From assembly GCA_946061345.1 (NCBI GenBank), contig CAMGRA010000013.1:1-14924 (forward strand): 14,924 nt of DNA, given 5' to 3'. This document shows, piece after piece, positions 7,622 to 14,924 of the stretch. Origin of the DNA: an uncultured Clostridia bacterium. Its GTDB lineage: Bacteria > Bacillota > Clostridia > Oscillospirales > Oscillospiraceae. How positions within the stretch are numbered: the first letter of the stretch is position 1; each line of letters starts with the position of its first letter. A program made the translations under genes and the position numbers. Under the pieces are notes generated by a model. It searched no databases, had not been told where the DNA came from, and saw only the letters and a program-made list of their open reading frames with translations.

Positions 7622-7742
7622 TTCTTATTCGTCTGAAAAGAGACACCCGTAGGGCGCGACCACTGGGCGCCGTTAGCTTTATTCGTGCGCGCAGTGCACC
7701 CCATAGTCCTTAGTCATTAGCCATCAATTAAAGCGAGAAAGG

Positions 7743-7762
7743 GGCGGACAGAGTCGTCCGCC
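7743..7762 (-). terminator. Possible terminator of the comM operon
   Basis: ggcggac (7743-7749) pairs with gtccgcc (7756-7762) around a 6-nt loop. On the minus strand it lies about 75 nt after the vanZ-like stop and is followed by CCTTTCTCGCTTTAATT, only moderately T-rich. It is the first hairpin after the operon, but it is a weak candidate and could equally be a repeat. Confidence 0.4.
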
Positions 7763-7837
7763 ACTACCAGTCAGTCGCACATAATCGTTTTACTCAAGGG
7801 ATCATCAGTCGGACCGCAGCGCACGGCGAACTTCTCC

Positions 7838-8266
7838 TCAGCCCCGGTGGGCCGCTCTTTTCCCCACAAAGCGCCGGATCGTGCGATAAGCAAGCCAGCC
7901 CAAAACGCCGCCCAGGGTGTTCAACAGGATGTCCTCCGTTTCGCTGCAGCCGGTGCTCAGGACAAATTGCAGCGTCTCTATGGTCAGGGACAGCAGCGCC
8001 GTATATAAAACGCAGGCAGCGGCGGACTTCCCTTTCGCGCCCACATAGATCCCGAAGGGGAAAAACCAGAGGATATTTCCCGCGAACAGATAGAGAAAAT
8101 AGCGCCACTGTCCTGCGGAAAGATAGGAAAATATCGTCTGAAACGGGACCCACACGACGCTGCCGGCGAAAAGCTCGTTTTCATACCAGCCGCTACGGAA
8201 CACCGTAATGCGAAGCAGCACGGCAAGATAGAGCCAGAAAGCGACTGCGGCGGCACGCTTACGCAT
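7838..8266 (-). CDS. VanZ-like small membrane protein
   Basis: 142 residues with four or five hydrophobic segments (about 6-23, 34-50, 55-76, 82-103, 115-131), so an integral membrane protein. Family features are visible: PFQTI at 41-45, GNILWFFPFG at 63-72, the S..IE..Q motif (SLTIETLQF) at 93-101, and ETEDILLNTLGGVLG at 109-123. VanZ in the vancomycin operon gives low-level teicoplanin resistance, but most VanZ-like proteins have no known function, and no van genes are nearby, so resistance should not be assumed. Its ATG overlaps the pncC stop by 8 nt (ATGCGTAA). A GGAG site at 8277-8274, 7 nt before the start, supports it. It is the last gene of the operon. Confidence 0.85.
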   Translation of the reverse strand: MRKRAAAVAFWLYLAVLLRITVFRSGWYENELFAGSVVWVPFQTIFSYLSAGQWRYFLYLFAGNILWFFPFGIYVGAKGKSAAACVLYTALLSLTIETLQFVLSTGCSETEDILLNTLGGVLGWLAYRTIRRFVGKRAAHRG

Positions 8267-8729
8267 AGATATTCTCCAAAAGCAGCTTCAAAGCGGCTCT
8301 GCAGGCCTCGGTGCGGTTTTCCTCCCGGCTGCCGTGCAGGGTCAGCTTCCGGCACAGGCTTGTCTTTTCACAGGCAAGGGCGACATAGATCTCCCCGACA
8401 TTGGGATTCTTCGGGTCAGCGGAGGGTCCGGCGTTCCCCGTAGTCGCCAGAGCAAAATCCGCTCCAAGGTGCTTTCTTACCCCCTGTGCCATCTGTATGG
8501 CGACTTCTTCACATACCGCGCCTGTTTCTTCCAAAACGGCGGGGTCCACGCCCAGCAGCTTTTCCTTGACCGCGTAGGCGTAGGAGATCACGCCGCCGAG
8601 ATAGACGGCGGAAGCCCCCGGCACATCCGTCAGGAGCTTTCCCAGCAGGCCCCCCGTGCAGCTCTCCGCCGTGGCGAGGGTCTGATTCTTCTCCGTCAGC
8701 AGACGGATGACCCGTGCCGCTTCATCCAT
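8259..8729 (-). CDS. pncC: CinA C-terminal domain protein, nicotinamide-nucleotide amidohydrolase
   Basis: 156 residues, the length of a stand-alone CinA C-terminal domain; the N-terminal MoaB-like domain of full CinA is absent. Key motifs are AESCTGG at 21-27, the VYLGGVISYAYAVKEKLLGV stretch at 42-61, and ATTGNAGPSADP at 95-106, followed by VGEIYVALA. Family members convert NMN to nicotinate mononucleotide and ammonia, recycling the NMN made by NAD-dependent DNA ligase, in the cytoplasm. The start overlaps the thiI stop by 8 nt (ATGGATGA). No clear ribosome binding site precedes it, so translation is probably coupled to thiI. The loop after GNAGP (SADPKNPNVG) differs from the glycine-rich form I know best, but the rest fits. 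The family call is strong; the enzyme activity is by homology. Confidence 0.9.
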   Translation of the reverse strand: MDEAARVIRLLTEKNQTLATAESCTGGLLGKLLTDVPGASAVYLGGVISYAYAVKEKLLGVDPAVLEETGAVCEEVAIQMAQGVRKHLGADFALATTGNAGPSADPKNPNVGEIYVALACEKTSLCRKLTLHGSREENRTEACRAALKLLLENIYA

Positions 8730-9903
8730 GATAACGCACCCGGATCATTTCGGTATTCTGCAGCGCCCGCTCGATGAGGCCGTCAAAGTCCAGACCGGCA
8801 CAGGCTCTGTCCACCTGGCTCTTGGTGGGCTTGGTCTTGGGATGGCGGGGGGTAAAGACGGTGCAGCAGTCCTCATAGGGCAAAATGGAGGTCTCCATGG
8901 TGCCGATCTTCCGGGCAATGGTGACGATCTCCTCCTTGTCCATGCCGATGAGGGGCTGGAAGATGGGCAGCTCCACGCAGGCACCCGTCACCGCCATGGC
9001 CTCCATGGTCTGAGAGGCCACCTGTCCCAGGTTTTCGCCCGTGACCAGGCAGCCGCAGCCGTGGTCCCTGGCAATGCGTTCGGAAATCATCATCATAAAG
9101 CGGCGCATGATGAGGGTGAAAAATTCCTCCGGGCAGTTGTCGCGGATGGCCTCCTGGATCTCCGTAAAGCCCACCACGTTGACCGTCATCTTGCCGCAGT
9201 AGCGGGTCATGAGCCGCGCCAACTCCAGCACCTTGTCCTTGGCAAGCTCGCTGGTATAGGGATAGGAGAAGAAATGGACGCATTCCAGCTCCACGCCGCG
9301 CTTGGCGATCATATAACCTGCTACCGGCGAGTCAATGCCGCCGGAGAGCAGCACCATGGCCCGTCCGCCCACGCCGGTAGGCAGTCCGCCCGCACCGGGA
9401 TCGGCAGGTCCGTGGACATAGGCAGCACGGTCCCGCACCTCCACATAGACGGTGTATTCCGGGTGGTGGACATCTACCTGGATGCCCTCCACCGCCTCGG
9501 CGATCCTGCCGCCGATCTCCTGGGAAATGCCGATGCTTGTCAGCGGAAAGCGCTTGTCGGAGCGCTTGGATTCCACCTTGAAGGACTTGGCCATGCGCAG
9601 GTCGTCCCCCAGATACTCCATGGCCTTTTCAAAGATATCGTCCAGATTTTTTTCGCAGGCGCGGCAGCGGCACAGGCTGACCACGCCGAAAATATAGTGG
9701 CAGGCCTCCCAGGCGCCCTCCAGGTCGCAGGCGTCATTCTCCGGCTCGATATAGACTGTAGACTGGAGAATGGAGACATGGAAGTCCCCAAAGGGGCGCA
9801 TACGGCGGGAGACGTTGGTTTTCAGACGGTTTTCAAACTGAAATTTATTGCCGCCCTTGAGGACGATCTCGCCCAGCTTGAGCAAAAACATTTCATTCAT
9901 CAT
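8722..9903 (-). CDS. thiI: tRNA 4-thiouridine synthase / sulfurtransferase ThiI
   Basis: 393 residues, the usual size for ThiI without a rhodanese domain. It has an N-terminal ferredoxin-like region (LLKLGEIVLKGGNKFQFENRL at about 7-27), a THUMP domain at about 60-165, and a PP-loop ATP pyrophosphatase domain from about 180, with the loop LLSGGIDSP at 185-193. The conserved LPYEDCCTVFTP at 341-352 carries the Cys (346/347) in the region equivalent to E. coli Cys344. The enzyme adenylates U8 of tRNA and places sulfur there, and in some organisms also supplies thiamine sulfur. With no rhodanese domain, a separate cysteine desulfurase must pass the sulfur; none is visible here. GAGG at 9913-9910 precedes ATG 9903 by 6 nt and ATG 9900 by 9 nt, so either may be used. 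Longer readings into comM are artefacts. It lies 8 nt after comM and overlaps pncC. Confidence 0.95.
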   Translation of the reverse strand: MMNEMFLLKLGEIVLKGGNKFQFENRLKTNVSRRMRPFGDFHVSILQSTVYIEPENDACDLEGAWEACHYIFGVVSLCRCRACEKNLDDIFEKAMEYLGDDLRMAKSFKVESKRSDKRFPLTSIGISQEIGGRIAEAVEGIQVDVHHPEYTVYVEVRDRAAYVHGPADPGAGGLPTGVGGRAMVLLSGGIDSPVAGYMIAKRGVELECVHFFSYPYTSELAKDKVLELARLMTRYCGKMTVNVVGFTEIQEAIRDNCPEEFFTLIMRRFMMMISERIARDHGCGCLVTGENLGQVASQTMEAMAVTGACVELPIFQPLIGMDKEEIVTIARKIGTMETSILPYEDCCTVFTPRHPKTKPTKSQVDRACAGLDFDGLIERALQNTEMIRVRYHG

Positions 9904-9911
9904 TTTATTCC

Positions 9912-11429
9912 TCAATTCTGTGAAAATTGGTACGTTCTGTATTGGATCGCCTCGGCGATATGCTGCGGACGGATGGATTCGCTGCCGTCCAGGTCGGCAA
10001 TGGTCCTTGCCACCTTGCGGATACGGTCGTAACTCCGCGCCGTCAGGCCGAGGGCGTCGAAGGCCTGCCGCATGAGCGTGGCGCAGTCCTCGTCCAGCTC
10101 GCAGTATTTCCGCAGCTCGGCGGCCTGCATATTGGCGTTGCAGTGGCATTTCCCAGTCGTAAAGCGGCGGCGCTGAATGTCTCTTGCCGCCTCGACCCGG
10201 CGTTTGATCCGGGCCGACGGCTCCGGCGAAGTGCGGCTGCGCAGCTCGTCAAAGGCCATGGCAGGGACCTCCACGATGATATCAATACGGTCCAGCAGCG
10301 GCCCGGAAAGCCGCGACAGGTATTGACGCACGGAATTCTGTGAGCAGGTGCAGCGTCCCGACGGATCGCCGTACCAGCCACAGCGGCAGGGATTCATGGC
10401 GCACACAAGCTGGAACTGGCTGGGATAGCTGGCCGAACCGCTGGCCCGGGAAATGGTCACGACGCCATCCTCCAGGGGCTGACGCATGACCTCCAGGGTC
10501 TCTATTTTGAATTCCGGCAGCTCGTCCAAAAACAGCACGCCCTTATGGGCCAGGCTGATCTCTCCCGGACGGGGCACCGTACCGCCGCCGCTCAGTCCGG
10601 CGGAGGAAATGGTGTGATGGGGCGAACGGAAGGGTCTGCGCCGGATCAGCGGATGCTCCGGGGTCAAAAGGCCCATAATGGAATGGATCTGTGTAACCTC
10701 CAGTGCCTCCTCCCGGGTCATATCCGGCAGGATGGACGGCAGGCGCTTGCTAAGCATACTTTTGCCGGAACCGGGAGGGCCAACCAAAAGCACATTGTGA
10801 GAGCCGGCGGCGGCGATCTCCAGGGCCCGCTTGACGTTTTCCTGGCCCTTGACATCGGAAAAGTCCGGCAGGTCCTCCGAAGTCTCCTCCGGCGTCCATT
10901 GCGGCTCCGGTTCAATAAGCACCTCGCCCTTCAGATGGGCCACGAGCTGCGCCACATTTTTCACGGGAATAACGGTGATGCCCTCGGCCAGTGTCGCCTC
11001 CCGCGCGTTTTCCTCCGGGACATAGAGGGTCTCAAAGCCGTATTTCTTCGCCGCAATGGCCATGGGCAGCACGCCGTTGACGCGCCGGAGCTTTCCCTCC
11101 AGGCTCAGTTCGCCGAGAAAGGCCGCCCTTTCCCGCGGCGCTCTGCACACCTCCGTGGCGATCAGAATATCCAGCAGGATCGGCAGATCGTAGAGGGTCC
11201 CGCTCTTTTTTGTATCGGCGGGCGCCAGATTCAGGGTAATACGGCTGACGGGAAATTTAAAGCCGCTGTTCTTTATGGCGGCACGGACCCGCTCACGGGC
11301 CTCCTTGACCGCCGCGTCCGGCAGGCCCACGATGTCAAAACCCGGCAGTCCGTTGGAAATAAAGCACTCCACCGACACGGGATATCCGCTGATTCCGTTC
11401 AGGCCCAGAGAATCCAAGTGAGAAATCAT
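9912..11429 (-). CDS. comM: Mg-chelatase-like AAA+ ATPase, ComM/YifB family
   Basis: 505 residues, the normal length of the family. An N-terminal Lon-protease-like fold domain (about 1-165, beginning MISHLDSLGLNGISGYPV) precedes the Mg-chelatase-type AAA+ core. Walker A is GPPGSGKS at 217-224 and Walker B is VLFLDE at 298-303. A Cys cluster, CRCGWYGDPSGRCTC (348-362), is typical of the family. A C-terminal helical domain follows (about 410-505). In Vibrio and other naturally competent bacteria ComM is a hexameric helicase that promotes branch migration during transformation. Family members are also widespread in bacteria not known to be competent, so the role here is by homology. ATG 11429 has an excellent site (AAGGAGG) 7 nt upstream; earlier in-frame starts fall upstream of the promoter. 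First gene of the operon with thiI, pncC and the vanZ-like gene. Confidence 0.95.
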   Translation of the reverse strand: MISHLDSLGLNGISGYPVSVECFISNGLPGFDIVGLPDAAVKEARERVRAAIKNSGFKFPVSRITLNLAPADTKKSGTLYDLPILLDILIATEVCRAPRERAAFLGELSLEGKLRRVNGVLPMAIAAKKYGFETLYVPEENAREATLAEGITVIPVKNVAQLVAHLKGEVLIEPEPQWTPEETSEDLPDFSDVKGQENVKRALEIAAAGSHNVLLVGPPGSGKSMLSKRLPSILPDMTREEALEVTQIHSIMGLLTPEHPLIRRRPFRSPHHTISSAGLSGGGTVPRPGEISLAHKGVLFLDELPEFKIETLEVMRQPLEDGVVTISRASGSASYPSQFQLVCAMNPCRCGWYGDPSGRCTCSQNSVRQYLSRLSGPLLDRIDIIVEVPAMAFDELRSRTSPEPSARIKRRVEAARDIQRRRFTTGKCHCNANMQAAELRKYCELDEDCATLMRQAFDALGLTARSYDRIRKVARTIADLDGSESIRPQHIAEAIQYRTYQFSQN

Positions 11430-11436
11430 AGCTGTT

Positions 11437-11485
11437 CCTCCTTTTTTCCTGATGTTATCATACAATAAACAGAAAAAAAAAACAA
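11437..11485 (-). promoter_or_regulatory. Promoter and ribosome binding site of the comM operon
   Basis: On the minus strand TTGTTT (11485-11480) and TATGAT (11462-11457) are separated by 17 nt and form a reasonable -35/-10 pair, followed by the Shine-Dalgarno AAAGGAGG ending at 11437. Transcription would start near 11450, giving a leader of only about 20 nt. The spacer is a T-rich run, which may bend the DNA. Confidence 0.55.
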
Positions 11486-11575
11486 GCACAGGATTCGTAA
11501 TCGTCGAGGCAGGCGCATCCGCCGCCACAAAACAGAAAAATATTTTGTTTTTCGTCGATTGGGGCGTTTTTCTGA

Positions 11576-11604
11576 TTTACAAAAACGAAATTCGGTGTTA
11601 GAAT
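11576..11604 (+). promoter_or_regulatory. Strong promoter of the pyruvate:ferredoxin oxidoreductase gene
   Basis: TTTACA (11576-11581) and TAGAAT (11599-11604) are 17 nt apart, and TG at 11596-11597 adds an extended -10. This is a near-consensus vegetative promoter, fitting a highly expressed central-metabolism enzyme. Transcription would begin near 11611, giving a leader of about 37 nt. An AT-rich stretch upstream (11466-11590) could act as an UP-type element. Confidence 0.75.
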
Positions 11605-11631
11605 GAATGTGTCTGCAAATCAATACTTTTT

Positions 11632-11650
11632 TAGGAGGTATTTCATTTTG
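11632..11650 (+). promoter_or_regulatory. Ribosome binding site and TTG start codon
   Basis: TAGGAGGT at 11632-11639 is a near-perfect Shine-Dalgarno sequence, 8 nt before TTG at 11648-11650. The next in-frame ATG (11669) is 29 nt from the site, too far. Family proteins usually begin a few residues before the KTMDGNTAAAH motif, which matches the TTG start and not the later ATG. Confidence 0.8.
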
Positions 11651-14600
11651 ACCAGAAAACTCAAGACAATGGACGGCAATACCGCCGCCGCACATGTCAG
11701 CTACGCCTTTACCGAAGTAGCCGGCATCTACCCCATTACCCCCTCCAGCCCCATGGCGGACTACGTCGATCAGTGGTCTGCGCAGGGCCGTCTCAACATC
11801 TTCGGCAACCGCGTCAAGGTCGTCGAGATGCAGTCTGAGGCCGGTGCTTCCGGTACCGTCCACGGCTCTCTGGCCGCCGGTGCCCTCACCACCACCTATA
11901 CCGCATCTCAGGGCCTTCTGCTGATGATCCCGAATATGTACAAGATCGCCGGTGAGCTGCTGCCGGGCGTTTTCCACGTCTCCGCCCGTACCCTGGCCAC
12001 CCACGCGCTGAACATCTTCGGCGACCATTCCGACGTCTACGCCTGCCGTCAGACCGGTTTCGCCATGCTCTGCGAGACCAACCCCCAGGAGGTCATGGAC
12101 CTGGCGCCCGTGGCACATCTGGCTGCCATCAAGGGCCGCGTGCCGTTCATCAACTTCTTTGACGGCTTCCGCACCTCCCACGAGATCCAGAAGATCGCCA
12201 TTTGGGATTACGAAGACCTGAAGGAAATGTGCGATATGGACGCCGTTGCCGCGTTCCGCAAGCACTGTCTGAACCCCGAGCGCCCCGCCATGCGCGGCTC
12301 CCATGAAAACGGCGACACCTTCTTCCAGCACCGCGAAGCCTGCAACAAGTACTACGACGCACTGCCTGAGATCGTCGAGGAATACATGGGCAAGATCAAT
12401 GCCAAGCTCGGCACCGATTACAAGCTCTTCAACTACTACGGCGCATCCGACGCCGACCGCGTCATCATCGCCATGGGCTCTATCTGCGACGTGGCTGAGG
12501 AAGTCATCGATTACATGAACGCCCACGGTGAGAAGGTCGGCCTGGTCAAGGTCCGCCTGTACCGTCCGTTCCGCGCCGACCGTCTGCTGGAGGCCATTCC
12601 CGCCACCTGCAAGAAGATCGCCGTCCTCGACCGCACCAAGGAGCCCGGTGCTCTGGGTGAGCCTCTGTATCTGGACGTCGTCACCGCTCTGACAAACGCC
12701 GGCCGTATGATCCCCGTCATCGGCGGCCGTTACGGCCTCGGCTCCAAGGATACGCCTCCTGCGTCCGTGTTCGCGGTCTTCGAGGAACTGTCCAAGGACG
12801 AGATGAAGCGTCAGTTCACCATCGGCATCAACGACGACGTGACCCACCTGTCCCTCGAGGAGAAGCCCGCGCCCAATACCGCCGCGGAAGGCACCATCGA
12901 GTGCAAGTTCTGGGGTCTCGGCGGCGACGGCACCGTCGGCGCAAACAAGAACTCCATCAAGATCATCGGCGACCACACCGACAAATATGTGCAGGCCTAC
13001 TTCCAGTACGACTCCAAGAAGACCGGCGGCGTGACCATCTCCCACCTGCGCTTCGGCGACAAGCCCATCAAGAGCCCGTACTACATCAACAAGGCCGACT
13101 TCGTCGCCTGCCACAACCCGTCCTACATCACCAAGGGCTTCAAGATCGTCAACGACGTCAAGCCCGGCGGCGTGTTCCTCATCAACTGCCAGTGGGATCT
13201 GGCGGAGCTGGAGCACCACCTCAATGCCGAGGCCAAGCGCTATATCGCCAAGAACAACATTCAGCTTTACACCATCAACGCCATTGACCTGGCCATCAAG
13301 GTCGGCATGGGCAAGCGCACCAACACCATCCTCCAGTCCGCTTTCTTCTCCCTGGCCAAGGTCATGCCGGAAGCCGACGCCATCAAGTACATGAAGGACG
13401 CCGCCGAGCACTCCTACGCCAAGAAGGGCATGGATGTTGTCGAAAAGAACTGGAACGCCATTGACGCGGGCGCGACTGCCTACGTGAAGATCGACGTTCC
13501 CGCTTCCTGGGCCGACGCCGTCGACGCCGGCGACGACACCGTTCTCGAGGGCAAGCCGGAGCTGGTCAAGATGGTCAAGAACATCCTCCTGCCCATCGAC
13601 AAGATGGACGGCGATTCCCTGCCTGTCTCCACCTTCGTCGATCATGTGGACGGCCAGTTTGAGCTGGGCGCCTCCGCTTACGAGAAGCGCGGCGTTGCCG
13701 TCACCGTTCCCGAATGGGACGCCGACAAGTGCATCCAGTGCAACAACTGTGCCTTTGTCTGCCCCCACGCTACCATCCGTCCCTTTATGCTGACCGAGGA
13801 AGAGGCCGCTGCCGCTCCCGAGGCAGCAAAGATCCGCGATGTCAAGGCCGGCAAGGGCAAGGGCGTCTACAAGTACACCATGGCCGTTTCCCCGCTGGAC
13901 TGCATGGGCTGCGGCGTCTGCGTCGGCGCCTGCCCGACCAAGGCCATTTCCATGGTCCCGCAGGAGAGCCAGCTCGACCAGCAGGAGGTCTTCAATTACA
14001 TGGTCTCCAAGGTCGCCCGCAAGAGCGAGGTCGAGGATCTCACCGTCAAGGGCAGCCAGTTCAAGCAGCCGATGCTGGAGTTCTCCGGCTCCTGCGCGGG
14101 CTGTGCGGAAACCTCCTATGCCCGTCTCATCACTCAGCTCTTCGGTGACCGGATGTACATCTCCAACGCCACCGGCTGCTCCTCCATCTGGGGCGGTCCC
14201 GGCGCCACCTCTCCCTACTGCACCGACAAAAACGGCCACGGCCCTGCCTGGTCCAACTCTCTGTTTGAGGACAACGCGGAGCACGGCTACGGTATGTATA
14301 CCGCCCAGAAGGTCATCCGCGAGAGCCTGGCTGCCAAGGTTTCCGCTCTGATGGAGCGCACCGAGAGCGACGAGCGCAGAGCTGTCTGCAAGCAGTATCT
14401 TGACACGATGAACGACGGCGAGGCCAACAAGGCTGCCACTGCCGCCCTCATCGCCAACCTCGAGGCCAACGTCTGTTGCGACGATGTCAAGGAGATCCTC
14501 GACAAGAAGGAATACCTCGCCAAGAAGTCCGTCTGGATCTTCGGCGGCGACGGCTGGGCATACGACATCGGCTTCGGCGGTGTCGACCATGTGCTGGCCT

Positions 14601-14924
14601 CCGGCGAGGATGTCAACATCTTCGTCTTCGACACCGAGGTCTACTCCAACACCGGCGGACAGGCCTCCAAGGCTTCCAACATCGGCCAGGTCGCCCAATT
14701 CGCGGCTGCCGGCAAGGAAGTCAAGAAGAAGAGCCTTGCGGAGATCGCAATGTCCTACGGCTACATCTACGTTGCCCAGGTCGCCATGGGAGCCAACCCC
14801 GCTCAGACCATCAAGGCCATCTCCGAGGCCGAGGCTTATCACGGCCCGTCCCTCATCATCGGCTATGCACCGTGCGAAATGCACTCCATCAAGGGCGGCA
14901 TGATGCACTGCCAGGACGAGATGA
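11648..14924 (+). CDS. nifJ: Pyruvate:ferredoxin (flavodoxin) oxidoreductase, C-terminus cut by window edge
   Basis: 1092 residues are visible, against about 1170-1190 for the family, so the C-terminal tail is missing. It oxidises pyruvate with CoA to acetyl-CoA and CO2 and reduces ferredoxin. The N-terminal pyrimidine-binding domain has YPITPSSPMAD at 28-38. The ferredoxin-like domain holds two 4Fe-4S sites, CIQCNNCAFVC (695-705) and CMGCGVCVGAC (752-762). The proximal cluster ligands are C816 and C819 (SCAGCAETSY), C844 (ATGCSS) and C1076 (YAPC), all present. The TPP/Mg site is GDGWAYDIG (967-975) with NTGGQ (1001-1005). It is one continuous chain, the single-subunit form. Its codons are strongly C-ending, consistent with high expression. 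It is divergent from comM, with its own strong promoter, and starts at TTG. Only the last residues are unknown; no frameshift was seen. Confidence 0.97.
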   Translation, partial: MTRKLKTMDGNTAAAHVSYAFTEVAGIYPITPSSPMADYVDQWSAQGRLNIFGNRVKVVEMQSEAGASGTVHGSLAAGALTTTYTASQGLLLMIPNMYKIAGELLPGVFHVSARTLATHALNIFGDHSDVYACRQTGFAMLCETNPQEVMDLAPVAHLAAIKGRVPFINFFDGFRTSHEIQKIAIWDYEDLKEMCDMDAVAAFRKHCLNPERPAMRGSHENGDTFFQHREACNKYYDALPEIVEEYMGKINAKLGTDYKLFNYYGASDADRVIIAMGSICDVAEEVIDYMNAHGEKVGLVKVRLYRPFRADRLLEAIPATCKKIAVLDRTKEPGALGEPLYLDVVTALTNAGRMIPVIGGRYGLGSKDTPPASVFAVFEELSKDEMKRQFTIGINDDVTHLSLEEKPAPNTAAEGTIECKFWGLGGDGTVGANKNSIKIIGDHTDKYVQAYFQYDSKKTGGVTISHLRFGDKPIKSPYYINKADFVACHNPSYITKGFKIVNDVKPGGVFLINCQWDLAELEHHLNAEAKRYIAKNNIQLYTINAIDLAIKVGMGKRTNTILQSAFFSLAKVMPEADAIKYMKDAAEHSYAKKGMDVVEKNWNAIDAGATAYVKIDVPASWADAVDAGDDTVLEGKPELVKMVKNILLPIDKMDGDSLPVSTFVDHVDGQFELGASAYEKRGVAVTVPEWDADKCIQCNNCAFVCPHATIRPFMLTEEEAAAAPEAAKIRDVKAGKGKGVYKYTMAVSPLDCMGCGVCVGACPTKAISMVPQESQLDQQEVFNYMVSKVARKSEVEDLTVKGSQFKQPMLEFSGSCAGCAETSYARLITQLFGDRMYISNATGCSSIWGGPGATSPYCTDKNGHGPAWSNSLFEDNAEHGYGMYTAQKVIRESLAAKVSALMERTESDERRAVCKQYLDTMNDGEANKAATAALIANLEANVCCDDVKEILDKKEYLAKKSVWIFGGDGWAYDIGFGGVDHVLASGEDVNIFVFDTEVYSNTGGQASKASNIGQVAQFAAAGKEVKKKSLAEIAMSYGYIYVAQVAMGANPAQTIKAISEAEAYHGPSLIIGYAPCEMHSIKGGMMHCQDEM

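Larger units (their letters stand above)
7425..7837. other. Gene-free spacer rich in inverted repeats
   Basis: About 410 bp lies between the converging HTH gene and the comM operon, and I see no convincing gene in it. It contains at least four inverted repeats: GCAGA/TCTGC around 7469-7483; a 10-bp hairpin at 7505-7527; a 12-bp GC-rich hairpin at 7594-7621; and a 7-bp hairpin at 7743-7762. The arms atggacggc (7490-7498) and gccgtccat (7561-7569) pair around the 7505-7527 hairpin, so 7490-7569 could fold as one branched structure. The motif TAGGGCGCG occurs at both 7594 and 7650. This pattern resembles repeat-rich spacers of gut Clostridia, but I cannot test for copies elsewhere. It could be repeat relics, terminators or a structured RNA. 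Confidence 0.6.

Noticed and set aside
7838..8266. Glycopeptide resistance gene vanZ
   Set aside because: Only the VanZ-like fold is present. There is no vanA/B-type ligase, vanH, vanX or regulator in the window, so a resistance role is unsupported.
8707..10032. A 441-residue open frame on the plus strand opposite thiI
   Set aside because: The minus strand there encodes a complete, motif-perfect ThiI. The plus-strand frame has no recognisable domain or ribosome binding site.
9904..10149. N-terminal extension of ThiI into comM
   Set aside because: The extra residues are an out-of-frame reading of the comM end and match nothing in the ThiI family. A ribosome binding site lies just before 9903.
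11430..11528. N-terminal extension of ComM to 11528
   Set aside because: It runs through the AT-rich promoter region, while ATG 11429 has an excellent ribosome binding site and gives the family N-terminus.
11426..14908. A 1160-residue open frame on the minus strand opposite the pyruvate oxidoreductase
   Set aside because: It is a shadow of strong C-ending codon bias in the plus-strand gene. The translation is low-complexity (rich in G, V, D, L), has no family motif, and would run into comM.
1..14924. CRISPR arrays, insertion sequences, phage or toxin-antitoxin modules
   Set aside because: I saw no regularly spaced repeats, transposase or integrase motifs, or small paired toxin-antitoxin genes.

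Overview
The window looks like a chromosomal segment from an anaerobic, GC-rich member of the Clostridia. Oscillospiraceae is my best guess, for four reasons. There is a large ferredoxin-linked pyruvate oxidoreductase. There is a BspA-type leucine-rich-repeat surface protein anchored by SLH domains. The ThiI lacks a rhodanese domain. The HTH regulator belongs to a type I associate with gut Clostridia. This assignment is inference from gene content; no rRNA or marker gene in the window proves it.

Layout. (1) Positions 1-5470 hold two unrelated leucine-rich-repeat proteins facing each other across one bidirectional terminator (1771-1801). The first (+ strand) is a membrane-anchored TPR / sugar-hydrolase-C-terminal-like / internalin-type LRR protein. 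The second (- strand) is a 1217-residue secreted BspA-type protein with a Cys-rich repeat region and three C-terminal SLH domains. (2) Positions 5470-5678 are a divergent promoter region with a perfect 12-bp palindrome between the two promoters. (3) Positions 5679-7424 encode a 581-residue regulator-like protein with an N-terminal XRE helix-turn-helix, an apparent second degenerate copy of it, and a large C-terminal region of unknown function. (4) Positions 7425-7837 are a gene-free spacer rich in inverted repeats. (5) Positions 7838-11429 form a tight minus-strand operon, transcribed comM -> thiI -> pncC -> vanZ-like, with an 8-nt gap and then two 8-nt overlaps. (6) Positions 11430-11647 are a second divergent promoter region. 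(7) From 11648 to the window end runs pyruvate:ferredoxin oxidoreductase. It starts at TTG, sits behind a near-consensus promoter, and is cut by the window edge roughly 80-100 residues before its expected end.

How the genes work together. The oxidoreductase is central anaerobic energy metabolism: pyruvate to acetyl-CoA plus reduced ferredoxin. The comM operon joins housekeeping and DNA-uptake functions: a recombination helicase, tRNA 4-thiouridine synthesis, NMN recycling and a small membrane protein. The two LRR proteins are cell-surface proteins, probably for adhesion or environmental contact. The HTH protein diverges from the SLH protein gene and could control it, but the sequence does not prove that.

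I saw no tRNA, rRNA, CRISPR array, transposase, phage gene or recognised defence system. Most of the window is conventional. The parts most worth following up are the HTH protein with its neighbouring palindrome, the structured spacer, and the unusual leader of the SLH protein gene.
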